Source: Chitinophaga tropicalis
GTDB taxonomy: Bacteria > Bacteroidota > Bacteroidia > Chitinophagales > Chitinophagaceae
NCBI RefSeq assembly: GCF_009758205.1
Contig: NZ_WRXN01000001.1
Coordinates: forward strand, 186,001 to 250,000
Length of the DNA stretch: 64,000 bases
Direction: 5' to 3'
Part shown: positions 55,253 to 63,976 of the stretch, one piece after another
Layout: every line of letters begins with the position of its first letter
Numbering within the stretch: the first letter of the stretch is position 1
The notes under the pieces: generated by a model
Seen by the model: the letters and a program-made list of their open reading frames with translations, nothing else
Told to the model about the DNA's origin: nothing
Databases searched by the model: none
Translations under genes and position numbers: made by a program

Positions 55253-55621
55253 TCATTTTAATAGTACAGGGACAAAAATGACAAACCCGGTAACAGCCGC
55301 CACGATCGCGGCCACCAATACCGCTCCCGCAGCTACATCTTTGATCCACTTCACCTGCGGATGATACTCCGGCGATAAATGGTCCATGATCTTCTCTATA
55401 ACTGTATTCAGCATCTCAGTGATCCACACCATACCCGTAACTATCAGTAATGCTATCCACTGATTGGCAGATAACCTGAAATACCAGCCGACCACTATCA
55501 CCAGCACCGTTGCCACAGCGTGTATCCTTGCATGGGGTTCACTGCGCAGAAAAGCAGCTATTCCCTGGAAAGCAAACATGAAACTCCGGGCGCGCTGCCG
55601 CAGATAATGACCGGTACTCAT
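55253..55621 (-). CDS. Diacylglycerol/undecaprenol kinase family protein
   Basis: This 122-residue protein has three transmembrane helices and the DgkA/UdpK family motifs: E in EMLNTVIEKIMDHLS and KDVAAGAVLVAAI. The family phosphorylates diacylglycerol or, in many bacteria, undecaprenol; the latter recycles the carrier used by WecA/TagO-like enzymes. Which lipid is used here cannot be read from sequence. It lies 18 bp after creD, so it is probably the last gene of the creD operon. Confidence 0.92.
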   Translation of the reverse strand: MSTGHYLRQRARSFMFAFQGIAAFLRSEPHARIHAVATVLVIVVGWYFRLSANQWIALLIVTGMVWITEMLNTVIEKIMDHLSPEYHPQVKWIKDVAAGAVLVAAIVAAVTGFVIFVPVLLK

Positions 55622-55639
55622 ACTGAAACGGTTTGTTGT

Positions 55640-56947
55640 TTATAATTCAGCCCACCTGATTCTCCGGCTAAAGTACATCACAACCGCCAGTATAATAAAC
55701 AATCCGAGACTACCCATAAGTAATGCCTGGTCCTCAGACCTGATAATGACATAGATAAATCCATACAGGATAGTGAGCGTTCCGCCTATTCCCAGCGCCA
55801 TTCGGGCACTTCGCAGAATACTGGCCGTATAAGCCGTTACCAGTCCTATTGTAAGCAGGCCGGCTACCAGGTAAGCAATGCTGAAATTCAACTGTTCAGC
55901 CAGGGCTATCAGCATGGTATAGAAAATGCACAAAGCCAGGCCTATCAGTATATATTGTAATGGATGAACAGAAGTACGCTGCAACAGCTCTATGAAATAA
56001 AATACAAGGAAAGTTAGTCCGATGATAAGAATAGCATATTTCACCGCCCGGGTAGATTGCTGGTAACCATCTGCAGGCAGGAATAATTTCACGCCAAAAT
56101 CTGCCGCATGCAGGTTATGACTGCTTCCTGTAAAGCTTTGGGGAAAATTCCGGTTCAGGTTAGACACCTGCCAGGAGGCCGCAAATCCTTTTGCATGTAC
56201 ATCATGCTTAACAGGAATATAAGCCCCGTCAAATTTAGGATCTGACCAGCTGGAATTGATATTCACAGCAGTAGTTTTCCCAACAGGAGAGAAGAACAGC
56301 TGTCCTGACCCTCTCAGCTCAAGGTTAATGTCAAAGTTACTGGCTGTCAGACCGGAATCACTCATTTCCAATGGTATCCTTGTGTGCATACCACTGGGTA
56401 GCAGGATATTGGCCGGCACGCCGGGATTAAAGAAATAGCTCTTTCCGTTCCATTGTACACCGGCCTGGTTGCTGATGCCACGCATATCGCTCAGCCCAAC
56501 AGCAATGTAAGCCTCCTTCAGCAACAACGCTTCAACCGGAATATTGAGGCTGGCAGCATCTGGTACAGGGAAACTACCGCTCAGCTGCAGGTGAGACCCA
56601 TATACAGCTACTTCATAAATACCCCGGCGGCGTATTTCTGGCAGCAATTCTCCATTGATGGTCAGCTTCTCAGGCAGGAACACTGCAATGGCCGTTTCTC
56701 CCGGTTTGCTGACATAAGGTATAACCAGTACCGGCCCGGTAATAGTTTGCGCATTACCCCATTTCCCGCTTACTTCCCCTGTGGCTTCAGACTGCCGCTG
56801 TTCCCGTTCAGAGATCAGCCCCATGATCATAGCAGCGGGAATAAGCAATACCAGTACCAGGATGCCTATCAGCAAGGCTTTTATGCCATAGGCATATTTT
56901 TCAAAGAACGAAGGTTTTCCCTTCCCTTCAGGATTGACGATTTCCAT
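55640..56947 (-). CDS. creD: CreD-like inner membrane protein
   Basis: This 435-residue protein matches CreD. It has one N-terminal membrane helix (about 22-45), a large periplasmic domain (about 50-290) and about five C-terminal helices (295-425). Seen are the start SEREQRQSEATGEVSGKWG and the block GSSHNLHAADFGVKLFLPAD. CreD is linked to envelope integrity and beta-lactam response in Gram-negative bacteria. In Bacteroidota it is often next to a small wHTH regulator, as here. An inverted repeat 14-34 bp upstream is nearly identical to one at 57976 and is a likely operator. Confidence 0.93.
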   Translation of the reverse strand: MEIVNPEGKGKPSFFEKYAYGIKALLIGILVLVLLIPAAMIMGLISEREQRQSEATGEVSGKWGNAQTITGPVLVIPYVSKPGETAIAVFLPEKLTINGELLPEIRRRGIYEVAVYGSHLQLSGSFPVPDAASLNIPVEALLLKEAYIAVGLSDMRGISNQAGVQWNGKSYFFNPGVPANILLPSGMHTRIPLEMSDSGLTASNFDINLELRGSGQLFFSPVGKTTAVNINSSWSDPKFDGAYIPVKHDVHAKGFAASWQVSNLNRNFPQSFTGSSHNLHAADFGVKLFLPADGYQQSTRAVKYAILIIGLTFLVFYFIELLQRTSVHPLQYILIGLALCIFYTMLIALAEQLNFSIAYLVAGLLTIGLVTAYTASILRSARMALGIGGTLTILYGFIYVIIRSEDQALLMGSLGLFIILAVVMYFSRRIRWAEL

Positions 56948-56960
56948 ATTAGTTTAGTTT

Positions 56961-56982
56961 AAAGTGCTTTGTATTTCAAAGT
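56961..56982 (-). promoter_or_regulatory. Candidate operator before creD
   Basis: CTTTG (56967-56971) and CAAAG (56977-56981) are arms around five bases. The 22-base block agrees with 57976-57997 at 19 positions. It lies between the wHTH gene and creD. Confidence 0.65.
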
Positions 56983-56998
56983 GTAAAGGCAAAAAAAA

Positions 56999-57298
56999 TC
57001 ACTCAATAGAGCGGATCATATTTTCGAGTGCTGCGAGGTGCCCCTTGAAGGCTTTTTCGCCCGCTTTGGTAATAGAATAAGTGGTATTGGTCTTACGGCC
57101 AACAAATCCCTTATGTACTTTCAGATAGCCGTTTTCCTCCAATGTGTTGAGGTGGGAAGCCAGGTTCCCATCTGTCAGCTCCAGCATCTGCTTCAGGTCG
57201 TTGAAGCTGCTTTCCTCGTTCACCATGAGTATACTCATAACGCCCAGGCGTATACGGCTATCAAATACCTTATTTAAATTTCCTATTGGATTGTTCAC
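56999..57298 (-). CDS. Winged-helix transcriptional regulator of the creD operon
   Basis: This 99-residue protein is a single winged-helix domain of the ArsR/HTH_34-like type: SSFNDLKQMLELTDGNLASHLNTLEENGYL is the HTH (about 30-59), followed by a wing with KTNTTYSITKAGEKAFKGH. It carries no visible ligand domain or Cys site. It starts at a GTG 28 bp after the membrane protein gene. Two nearly identical inverted repeats, one before this operon and one before creD, are its likely binding sites. Confidence 0.9.
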   Translation of the reverse strand: MNNPIGNLNKVFDSRIRLGVMSILMVNEESSFNDLKQMLELTDGNLASHLNTLEENGYLKVHKGFVGRKTNTTYSITKAGEKAFKGHLAALENMIRSIE

Positions 57299-57326
57299 AG
57301 CTTGCGCTTTACTTTTTCAAAACAGT

Positions 57327-57971
57327 TCATTCCTCTTTGGCGGCGCCTTTCTCATACTTCCACCACATGATCACTCCATAGAGGATATGCATTATGCCAA
57401 AACCTATAGCCCAAAAATAAAGTCCTTTCCGCAAAAAGAAAACATTCAGTATACCCAGGCCTATCTCTGCTATACCCAGGTAACGTATGTCTGTCAACGT
57501 ATACTTGCTTGCATTTACCAGGGCCAGTCCGTAAAACACAAGACAGGAAGGCGCTACCATTACTTCCAGGTTATTGTATAACAACCCCGCTATGAACGCC
57601 CCTCCGGCTGCCATAGGTATCAAACCATTAATAAATACCTTACGGGAAGTAGCATCCCATACAGGCAGTTTATTGAACTTAGCTTTCTTCCAGGTAAAAT
57701 AGGTACCACCGGCAAAAGCCAGGCCCATCACCGTCACCGCCAGTACTATCAGGCGTATCCTCAGCAGGTCAAAGGCGGCAGGATCAAAACGGCCGGAAGT
57801 GTTCCATTGTGTATAGTAATCATGCAACCAGTAGTAAGCAATGCCTGCCGCTATCAGGGAAACTGCACCCGCAAATACCCCACTCAGGCCGCTTAGTGAC
57901 ATGTAGCGGCTGCTCCGCTCCATCATCCTTTTGATGTCACTTAATACCTCCAGATGTTGCTGTTCTGTCAT
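57327..57971 (-). CDS. Unknown membrane protein upstream of the wHTH regulator
   Basis: This 214-residue protein begins with a short cytoplasmic helix (MTEQQHLEVLSDIKRMMERSS) and then has about five or six transmembrane helices. I do not recognise its family. Such proteins often precede the small wHTH regulator and CreD in Bacteroidota. I chose the ATG at 57971 because a -7 box and an inverted repeat lie within the longer reading frame, whose start at 58013 would put them inside the gene. It is probably the first gene of the operon that ends with the dgkA-like gene. Confidence 0.75.
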   Translation of the reverse strand: MTEQQHLEVLSDIKRMMERSSRYMSLSGLSGVFAGAVSLIAAGIAYYWLHDYYTQWNTSGRFDPAAFDLLRIRLIVLAVTVMGLAFAGGTYFTWKKAKFNKLPVWDATSRKVFINGLIPMAAGGAFIAGLLYNNLEVMVAPSCLVFYGLALVNASKYTLTDIRYLGIAEIGLGILNVFFLRKGLYFWAIGFGIMHILYGVIMWWKYEKGAAKEE

Positions 57972-57975
57972 GATT

Positions 57976-57999
57976 AAAGTACTTTGTAAATCAAAGTTA
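57976..57999 (-). promoter_or_regulatory. Operator candidate overlapping the -7 box of the creD operon
   Basis: CTTTG (57982-57986) and CAAAG (57992-57996) around taaat, overlapping the minus-strand -7 box TAACTTTG (57992-57999). The repeat blocks the core promoter, as expected for a repressor site. Confidence 0.65.
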
Positions 58000-58210
58000 C
58001 TCTTTTTTGACATATAACAAAATATTTCTTCGTTTTCAGGCTTTCACATAATAAAATAAATGTGCATCTTAGTATACGAAAGCTATGAGAACCTATCAAC
58101 CTGCAACTAACATCGTTTAAGCGACACAATCCTCTTACCTGACGGTATAATCAGCTATATAGGGGAATAGCCGCTTTTGAACGTTAAATAATTGCAATAT
58201 TGCCATCTAT

Positions 58211-60718
58211 ATGCGAGGCTGGAAACCACTAATTACACTGTTATATTGCATAACCCTATGCTGCCCGGCACTTCATGCCCAGCAATACAGGATAAGCGGA
58301 GTGGTCAGAGATGCCCACTCGCAGGAAATTATTCCCTTTGCAACCCTCCAATTTAAAGGTACCGCCACCGGCATGGTCAGCAACGCCTCCGGCACTTACC
58401 TCTTTGAATTGAATAACATCCCTTCAGATACCCTGCTGGTAAGAGTAATGGGATATAACATCACCGCCCTGCCCGTAAAACGTAATACCGCAGAACAGAC
58501 CCTCAATTTTGAAATAATACGCTCAGACCTTTCCCTTAAAACACACGAAATAAAAGCCAATGTCAACTTTGCACTGATCCTTCTTAAACAGATCATAAAG
58601 CATAAGCCGGAGAATAACTACGATCACTTTGAAAGCTATAAATACGAAGTGTACAATAAGATGGAACTGGACATGAAAAACATCAACAAAGAAAAACTGT
58701 CCAGGAACCGTTTTACCAAACCCTTTGCATTCCTGCTCGATAACATCGACAGCACCTCAGACGAAAAGCCCTTTCTCCCCATGTTCCTTTCCGAAAGTAT
58801 TTCCGACTACTATTATCAGAAAAGTCCGAAGAAAAGTAAAGAGATCATCAAAGGCAGCCGTAACTCCGGGCTGGATAACGAAAGCGTAAGTAAATACCTG
58901 GGAGGCATGTACCAGAACATAAATATTTACGACAATTTCATTCCTGTTCTTGATAAAGAGTTTGTCAGCCCTATTAACAATAACGGCGCTTTCTACTATA
59001 ATTATCGCATTGCAGATACACAATATGTAAGTAATCACCGCTACATTAAACTGAACTTTACACCCAAACGGAAAGGAGAAAACACATTTATAGGAGACAT
59101 CTGGGTACAGGATACAACCTATGCCGTACAGAAAACCACTCTATCAGTTCCCAAAGAAGCCAACATCAACTTTGTACGGAAAATAAGCCTGGTACAGGAA
59201 TTTAAACAACTCCCCAACGGCTCATGGTTCCTCATAAAAGATAAGTTTATCGCCGACTTCTGGACACCCAGCCCAAATCCTTTAAAAACACTCGAATTTA
59301 CAGGCCGTAAAACAACAACTTACCGGGACATTGTCACTGACGACACTACCATTACAAACATCTTTGACGATAAACGTTATCCGCAGAATATAGTCTTGCT
59401 GAAAAATGCTACTCACAGGCAGGATTCCTTCTGGTCACACAAAAGACATGAAGATCTCAGCAGTAACGAAATAAGTATCTACAGGATGGTGGATACACTG
59501 AAAAAAATGCCACTTTTCCAGAAGTATTCAAATACCATCCGTTTCCTTGCTACCGGCTATAAACCACTTGGGAACTGGGAATGGGGCCCTTACTATTATC
59601 TCTTCAGCCAGAACAGGATAGAAGGGTTCCGCTTACGGCTCGATCTTGGTACTACGCCTTCGTTCAACAAAAACATTTATCTCTACGGCTATCTGGCATA
59701 TGGCTTTAAAGATGAAGCAGTGAAAGGTAAAATGTCTGCGCTCTGGTTATTAAAACGGCATCCGCGTACATACATCTACGGCGCATACACGAAAGACTTC
59801 GATAACGGCGCAACCTACTATGATGAAGTCGGAATGGATAACATCTTTACACTGGCCATCCGCAAAAGCGGCGTACCGCAAAAGTTTATGATGATAGAAG
59901 AAAAACGGTTTGAGTTTTTCAAGGAATACTATAGTGGTTTCTCTCATCAGTTAGCATTGGTACACCGGAAATATAATGCCTATACTCCATTGCCAACAGA
60001 AGATCTCTTCGAAGTAAAACCTGATGGTACCGATCTTTTCACGAATATGGAGGCCTCGTTGAAAGTAAGATATGCATACCATGAAGAATTTTTAGAAGGT
60101 AATTTCTACCGTTACAGCCTGGGCAGTAAATATCCGATCGTAGAAATGAAATATGCAGTCGGTATCCGTAACGTTATGAACAGCGGTAACAGTTATCACA
60201 AACTGTCTATGACAGTATCTGACTATGTAAAGATCCCGCCATTCGGTCTGTTATACTATAACTTTTTTGGTGGCAAAATATTCGGTACACTGCCATATCA
60301 GTTACTTGAAATTCATCCGGGCAACGAGATCTACTACTATAATAAATATGCCTTCAATATGATGAATCGCTATGAGTTCATCAGCGATCAGTATGCAGGT
60401 TTCAACATTGAGCACACCATCGGCAATGGTATTTTAGGATACATTCCATTAATCAAAAAACTGAAATGGCGACAGTTCTGGACAGCCAAAGGAGTGATAG
60501 GCACGCTATCATCCGCCAATAAAAATATGAACTTTAACCTGGGCTATCCTTTCCGTTCATTACAGGGTAATCCTTACCTGGAAGCAGGTACCGGTATTGA
60601 GAATATCTTTAAGTTTCTTCGTGTGGATTTTGTATGGCGGGTTACACCTGCACAACTGCCCGATGAAAGTGCAAGCCGGCGCTTTGGTGTATTCGGTAGC
60701 TTCAAATTACAGTTCTGA
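58211..60718 (+). CDS. DUF5686 outer-membrane protein with carboxypeptidase-like regulatory domain
   Basis: This 835-residue protein has a signal peptide (cleavage likely after ALHA) and a carboxypeptidase-regulatory-like domain (about 25-105, RISGVVRDAHSQEIIPFATL). The rest is the DUF5686 region, a probable beta-barrel ending in FGVFGSFKLQF with a terminal Phe. The family is widespread in Bacteroidota and its function is unknown; a surface location is expected. It lies alone between the creD operon and an aminotransferase and is followed by a perfect terminator. Confidence 0.9.
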   Translation: MRGWKPLITLLYCITLCCPALHAQQYRISGVVRDAHSQEIIPFATLQFKGTATGMVSNASGTYLFELNNIPSDTLLVRVMGYNITALPVKRNTAEQTLNFEIIRSDLSLKTHEIKANVNFALILLKQIIKHKPENNYDHFESYKYEVYNKMELDMKNINKEKLSRNRFTKPFAFLLDNIDSTSDEKPFLPMFLSESISDYYYQKSPKKSKEIIKGSRNSGLDNESVSKYLGGMYQNINIYDNFIPVLDKEFVSPINNNGAFYYNYRIADTQYVSNHRYIKLNFTPKRKGENTFIGDIWVQDTTYAVQKTTLSVPKEANINFVRKISLVQEFKQLPNGSWFLIKDKFIADFWTPSPNPLKTLEFTGRKTTTYRDIVTDDTTITNIFDDKRYPQNIVLLKNATHRQDSFWSHKRHEDLSSNEISIYRMVDTLKKMPLFQKYSNTIRFLATGYKPLGNWEWGPYYYLFSQNRIEGFRLRLDLGTTPSFNKNIYLYGYLAYGFKDEAVKGKMSALWLLKRHPRTYIYGAYTKDFDNGATYYDEVGMDNIFTLAIRKSGVPQKFMMIEEKRFEFFKEYYSGFSHQLALVHRKYNAYTPLPTEDLFEVKPDGTDLFTNMEASLKVRYAYHEEFLEGNFYRYSLGSKYPIVEMKYAVGIRNVMNSGNSYHKLSMTVSDYVKIPPFGLLYYNFFGGKIFGTLPYQLLEIHPGNEIYYYNKYAFNMMNRYEFISDQYAGFNIEHTIGNGILGYIPLIKKLKWRQFWTAKGVIGTLSSANKNMNFNLGYPFRSLQGNPYLEAGTGIENIFKFLRVDFVWRVTPAQLPDESASRRFGVFGSFKLQF

Positions 60719-60721
60719 TCA

Positions 60722-60768
60722 CAGTATATAATAAAGCCTCCGTTAAACGGAGGCTTTATTATATACTG
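60722..60768. terminator. Bidirectional terminator overlapping the aminotransferase stop
   Basis: A perfect 22-bp stem (60722-60743 with 60747-60768) has a three-base loop. The aminotransferase stop codon (60743-60745) lies at the loop, so its last codons form one arm. Confidence 0.9.
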
Positions 60769-61948
60769 CATCAATTGCTTCAAGAATAATATCGCATGCC
60801 TGTTTTATCTCCTCCTCATTAATAATTAACGGCGGAGCAATACGCAGGCATTGAGGCGCAAACAGGAACCAGTCTGTCAATACTCCTTTCTCAATACAAC
60901 GGTCTATCACCTTCTTATTCACCTCAAAACTCTCCATTTCAACAGCCATCATCAAACCGAGAGAACGGATCTCTTTAATGGCAGGATGCTTCAGGTAACG
61001 ATGAAATAATTCACCTTTTGCTTTCGCACCATCCACCAGCTCTTCCCGTTGTTCCAGCAACACGCGCAATCCTGCCAGACCAGCGGCACACATTACCGGG
61101 TGACCGCCAAAAGTGGTCATATGACCTAATACCGGCCTGTTGGTAAGTGACCACATGATCTCCCTGTCAGCTATAAAAGCCCCCATAGGCATACCGCCAC
61201 CCAATGCTTTACCCAGCAACAGGATATCCGGCACAATACCAGATTGTTCAAAGGCCCACAACGTACCGTTCCTTCCCAGGCCACACTGAATTTCATCCAG
61301 CACCAGCAGGGTACCGGTTTCAGAACATTTCTTTCTCAACGCCTGCAGCCACTCTTTCTGCGGCACATATACTCCGGCTTCTGCCTGCACAGTTTCTGCC
61401 ACAACACAGGCGGTGCGTTCCGTAATACGGTCAATCGCTTCCCAGGTATTATAAGTAAGATGCTGTATATCGGGTAATAACGGCCGGTAAGCATTCCGCC
61501 AGGATTCATCACCCATAATGCTCATAGCGCCCTGCGTAGAGCCATGATAACTTTTTTCAAACGCAATGATCTCTGTTCTGCCAGTATAACGTTTGGCCAG
61601 TTTCATAGCCCCTTCCACTGCTTCTGCACCGGAATTGGTGAAGTATACACTGTTCAGGGAAGCAGGCAGCTGTTCTGTTAAAAGCGTGGCAAATGCTACC
61701 TGTGGCGTTTGTATGATCTCTCCGTATACCAGCAGGTGCATATACTGCTCCGCCTGTTCACGGATAGCCTGTACCACCGCAGGATGGGAATGTCCTACAT
61801 TACATACGCTGATACCTGCTATAAGGTCCATGATCTTCTTGCCTTCCGTATCCCACATATACATACCGGAGGCCTTCACTATTTCGAGTGCCAGCGGCGC
61901 ATCAGAGAGCTGCGCCAGGTGTCTCAGGAAGAGTTGTCTGTTGTTCAT
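60743..61948 (-). CDS. Class III pyridoxal-phosphate aminotransferase
   Basis: This 401-residue enzyme belongs to the aspartate/ornithine aminotransferase family (fold type I, class III). The PLP lysine is K247 in LLLGKALGGG, and the cofactor-ring Asp is D218 in VLDEIQCGLGR. Also seen are TNSGAEAVEGAMKLAKRYTGR and GHMTTFGGHPVMCAAGLA. Specific substrates include acetylornithine, ornithine or 4-aminobutyrate, and I cannot choose between them. The last seven or eight codons overlap the terminator hairpin. The gene stands alone. Confidence 0.88.
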   Translation of the reverse strand: MNNRQLFLRHLAQLSDAPLALEIVKASGMYMWDTEGKKIMDLIAGISVCNVGHSHPAVVQAIREQAEQYMHLLVYGEIIQTPQVAFATLLTEQLPASLNSVYFTNSGAEAVEGAMKLAKRYTGRTEIIAFEKSYHGSTQGAMSIMGDESWRNAYRPLLPDIQHLTYNTWEAIDRITERTACVVAETVQAEAGVYVPQKEWLQALRKKCSETGTLLVLDEIQCGLGRNGTLWAFEQSGIVPDILLLGKALGGGMPMGAFIADREIMWSLTNRPVLGHMTTFGGHPVMCAAGLAGLRVLLEQREELVDGAKAKGELFHRYLKHPAIKEIRSLGLMMAVEMESFEVNKKVIDRCIEKGVLTDWFLFAPQCLRIAPPLIINEEEIKQACDIILEAIDAVYNKASV

Positions 61949-61969
61949 TCTGCCGGCAAAAATACGGAT

Positions 61970-62006
61970 TCGCCTTTTATCTCCGGCAGTCTGCCAAAGG
62001 CAGACC
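61970..62006 (+). repeat. Repeat-like hairpin before the gamma carbonic anhydrase
   Basis: The first 18 bases equal 11884-11901. The stem gtctgcc (61989-61995) pairs with ggcagac (61999-62005). It looks like a divergent copy of the dispersed repeat. Confidence 0.45.
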
Positions 62007-62061
62007 AGTTACCTCTCAAAAAGGGTTTTACCCGCCAGGAAGGTACCAATACGAATTTCTT

Positions 62062-62069
62062 TACTTTTG
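62062..62069 (+). promoter_or_regulatory. -7 box of the gamma carbonic anhydrase gene
   Basis: TACTTTTG fits TANNTTTG, 16 bp before the ATG. Confidence 0.6.
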
Positions 62070-62085
62070 CGTTTAAACTTACTAT

Positions 62086-62616
62086 ATGCCTGTTATCTTA
62101 CCTGTAAAAGGAGTTCTGCCAGTAATGGGAAGCGATTGCTTCATTGCACCTAATGCTACTATCGTCGGCGATGTTGTAATGGGAGATCAATGCAGCGTCT
62201 GGTTCAATGCCGTGATCAGGGGAGATGTGAACAGCATAGTAATGGGAAATAAGGTGAACGTCCAGGACGGCGCCGTGATCCATTGTACCTACGAGAAAAC
62301 AAAGACCATTATCGGCCATAACGTATCTATAGGTCACAACGCCATTGTACACGGCTGCACTGTTGAAGATAACGTATTGATAGGCATGGGGGCCATTGTA
62401 ATGGATAATGCTCATATAGGCAGCAATACCATCATTGCTGCAGGCGCAGTAGTGCTGGAAGGCACCAAAGTAGAACCCGGGTCTATCTATGCAGGCGTAC
62501 CCGCCAAAAAAGTGAAAGACATCAGCCAGACCCTGATCAGCGGAGAAATAGACCGTATTGCCAACAATTACCTGATGTACTCCGGCTGGTTCAAGGGCGA
62601 ACCGGACGGCAAGTAA
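62086..62616 (+). CDS. Gamma-class carbonic anhydrase family protein
   Basis: This 176-residue left-handed beta-helix protein has repeating hexapeptides such as NATIVGDVVMGDQCSVWFNA and GHNAIVHGCTVEDN. The zinc ligands would be H66, H84 and H89, with H84-H89 spaced as in the archaeal enzyme Cam. The family includes YrdA and PaaY proteins whose carbonic anhydrase activity is often low or regulated, so activity here is not assured. It forms trimers in the cytoplasm. Confidence 0.92.
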   Translation: MPVILPVKGVLPVMGSDCFIAPNATIVGDVVMGDQCSVWFNAVIRGDVNSIVMGNKVNVQDGAVIHCTYEKTKTIIGHNVSIGHNAIVHGCTVEDNVLIGMGAIVMDNAHIGSNTIIAAGAVVLEGTKVEPGSIYAGVPAKKVKDISQTLISGEIDRIANNYLMYSGWFKGEPDGK

Positions 62617-62658
62617 CATATTTTAATTATCTTGCATCTAATATTAACACCTTGCCCT

Positions 62659-62814
62659 ATGAAAAAGTTACTATTCTTAATGGTGGCATGTGCCTTTATG
62701 GCCATGAGCTGCTCTACCGAGCGTACAGGTTGCCCCAGCAATAATTTCTATGGAGCTAAAAATGTAAAGCAGAACAGATCGTCATCCAAACAGATGGATG
62801 GCAGGGTATTTTAA
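62659..62814 (+). CDS. Tiny lipoprotein, first of a tandem pair
   Basis: This 51-residue protein has a lipoprotein signal peptide with lipobox AMSC. The mature part starts CSTERTGCPSNNFYGAKN and is short, polar and Lys/Ser-rich. It shares the pattern C-x-T-x-x-T-G-C-P with the next gene, so the two look like duplicated relatives. I chose the ATG at 62659 since it begins the signal peptide; a longer ORF starts nine codons earlier. Function is unknown. Confidence 0.78.
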   Translation: MKKLLFLMVACAFMAMSCSTERTGCPSNNFYGAKNVKQNRSSSKQMDGRVF

Positions 62815-62832
62815 TGCTTAAAGGGTCCCTAT

Positions 62833-62988
62833 ATGCGTAGATTATTATTGTTTGTGATGATACTGTCCATCACAGGTTTATCTGCCTGCCGTACACGGAA
62901 AACCGGCTGTCCTACTCCCCGCAAGAACTGGGGTGCGGAAAAATTGCTGGATGAAATGAGCGCGCCTAAGAAAAAGAAGGATCGTTAG
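62833..62988 (+). CDS. Tiny lipoprotein, second of a tandem pair
   Basis: This 51-residue protein starts at an ATG 18 bp after the previous stop. It has a signal peptide ending in lipobox LSAC (Cys at 19) and then CRTRKTGCPTPRKNWG, matching the C-x-T-x-x-T-G-C-P pattern of its neighbour. The tail is very basic (KKKKDR). It is convergent with rsgA with only 12 bp between their stop codons, and no terminator is seen there. Confidence 0.75.
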   Translation: MRRLLLFVMILSITGLSACRTRKTGCPTPRKNWGAEKLLDEMSAPKKKKDR

Positions 62989-63000
62989 TATGATTCAGCA

Positions 63001-63936
63001 TTAATATGACTCTGTCTGTAAAGATTCCAGTATAGAAGCATAGCTGACATATCTATCCACATCTATTTCCCCGGCATCTACAGCCGCTTTGACGGCACAG
63101 CCGGGCTCATTGATATGCAGGCAGTTGTTAAACTGGCACCTGCTCAGATATGGCTGCATTTCCAGGAAATAATGCGATAATTCAGTCCTTTCGATCTCCA
63201 CCACGCCAAACTCCCTGACACCAGGAGTGTCTATCAGCTGCCCGCCCTGCGGTATATCATACATTTCCGCAAAAGTGGTGGTATGCAAGCCTTTCCCGCT
63301 CCAGCCGCTTACCGCTTTGGTTCTCAGCTCAAGCCCCAGCAAACGGTTGATCAGCGAGGATTTACCCACGCCGGAATGCCCGGACATAAGGGTGATCTTA
63401 TTTTTCATAGCAGCGTTCAGCTCCTCTATCCCTTCTCCTGTAACAGCAGATACCAGCAGTACTTTGTACCCGATATCCTCATACAGGGCCTGCAAACCGG
63501 CAAATTTATCCAGCTCTTTCTCCCTGTAAATGTCTTTTTTGTTGAACACCAGGGTAACAGGAATATGATAAGCAGCAGCTGTAACCAGGAACCTGTCCAT
63601 AAAACCATTGGAAGTTCTTGGCTCTTTTACTGTACAGATCAGCATGGCCTGGTCAAGGTTAGCGGCCACAATATGTTTCTGCTTCCCTTTTTTATGAGGA
63701 GAGCTGCGTACAATGTAATTTCTTCTGTCAGCAATTTCAGTGATCATGGCATTATTGGCGGTAGCGTCTCCGTCTTCCGGTACAATTTCCACTATATCAC
63801 CCACGGCTATGGGATTGGTAGAAGAGATCTCCTCATCTATTTTCATTACCCCTTTCATACGGGCCTGGAATACTTCCCCCGAAGCCGTCTTGGCTACATA
63901 CCAGCTACCTGTTGATCTGTAAATAGTTGCTTGCAA
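63001..63936 (-). CDS. rsgA: Ribosome small subunit-dependent GTPase A
   Basis: This 311-residue circularly permuted GTPase checks 30S maturation. It has an N-terminal OB domain (about 1-70), the G4 motif NKKD at 132-135, G1 GHSGVGKSS at 186-194, G3 DTPG at 236-239, and a C-terminal zinc site C267, C272, H274, C280. The start appears to be TTG at 63936: the in-frame stop is only a few codons upstream, the next Met is at residue 27, and RSTGSWYVAK matches family N-termini. With frr, rbfA and ileS it adds to the translation-related content of the window. Confidence 0.93.
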   Translation of the reverse strand: MQATIYRSTGSWYVAKTASGEVFQARMKGVMKIDEEISSTNPIAVGDIVEIVPEDGDATANNAMITEIADRRNYIVRSSPHKKGKQKHIVAANLDQAMLICTVKEPRTSNGFMDRFLVTAAAYHIPVTLVFNKKDIYREKELDKFAGLQALYEDIGYKVLLVSAVTGEGIEELNAAMKNKITLMSGHSGVGKSSLINRLLGLELRTKAVSGWSGKGLHTTTFAEMYDIPQGGQLIDTPGVREFGVVEIERTELSHYFLEMQPYLSRCQFNNCLHINEPGCAVKAAVDAGEIDVDRYVSYASILESLQTESY

Positions 63937-63976
63937 ATGATAGTTTTATATTGAGGCTGTAAAGGTATTAAATATT

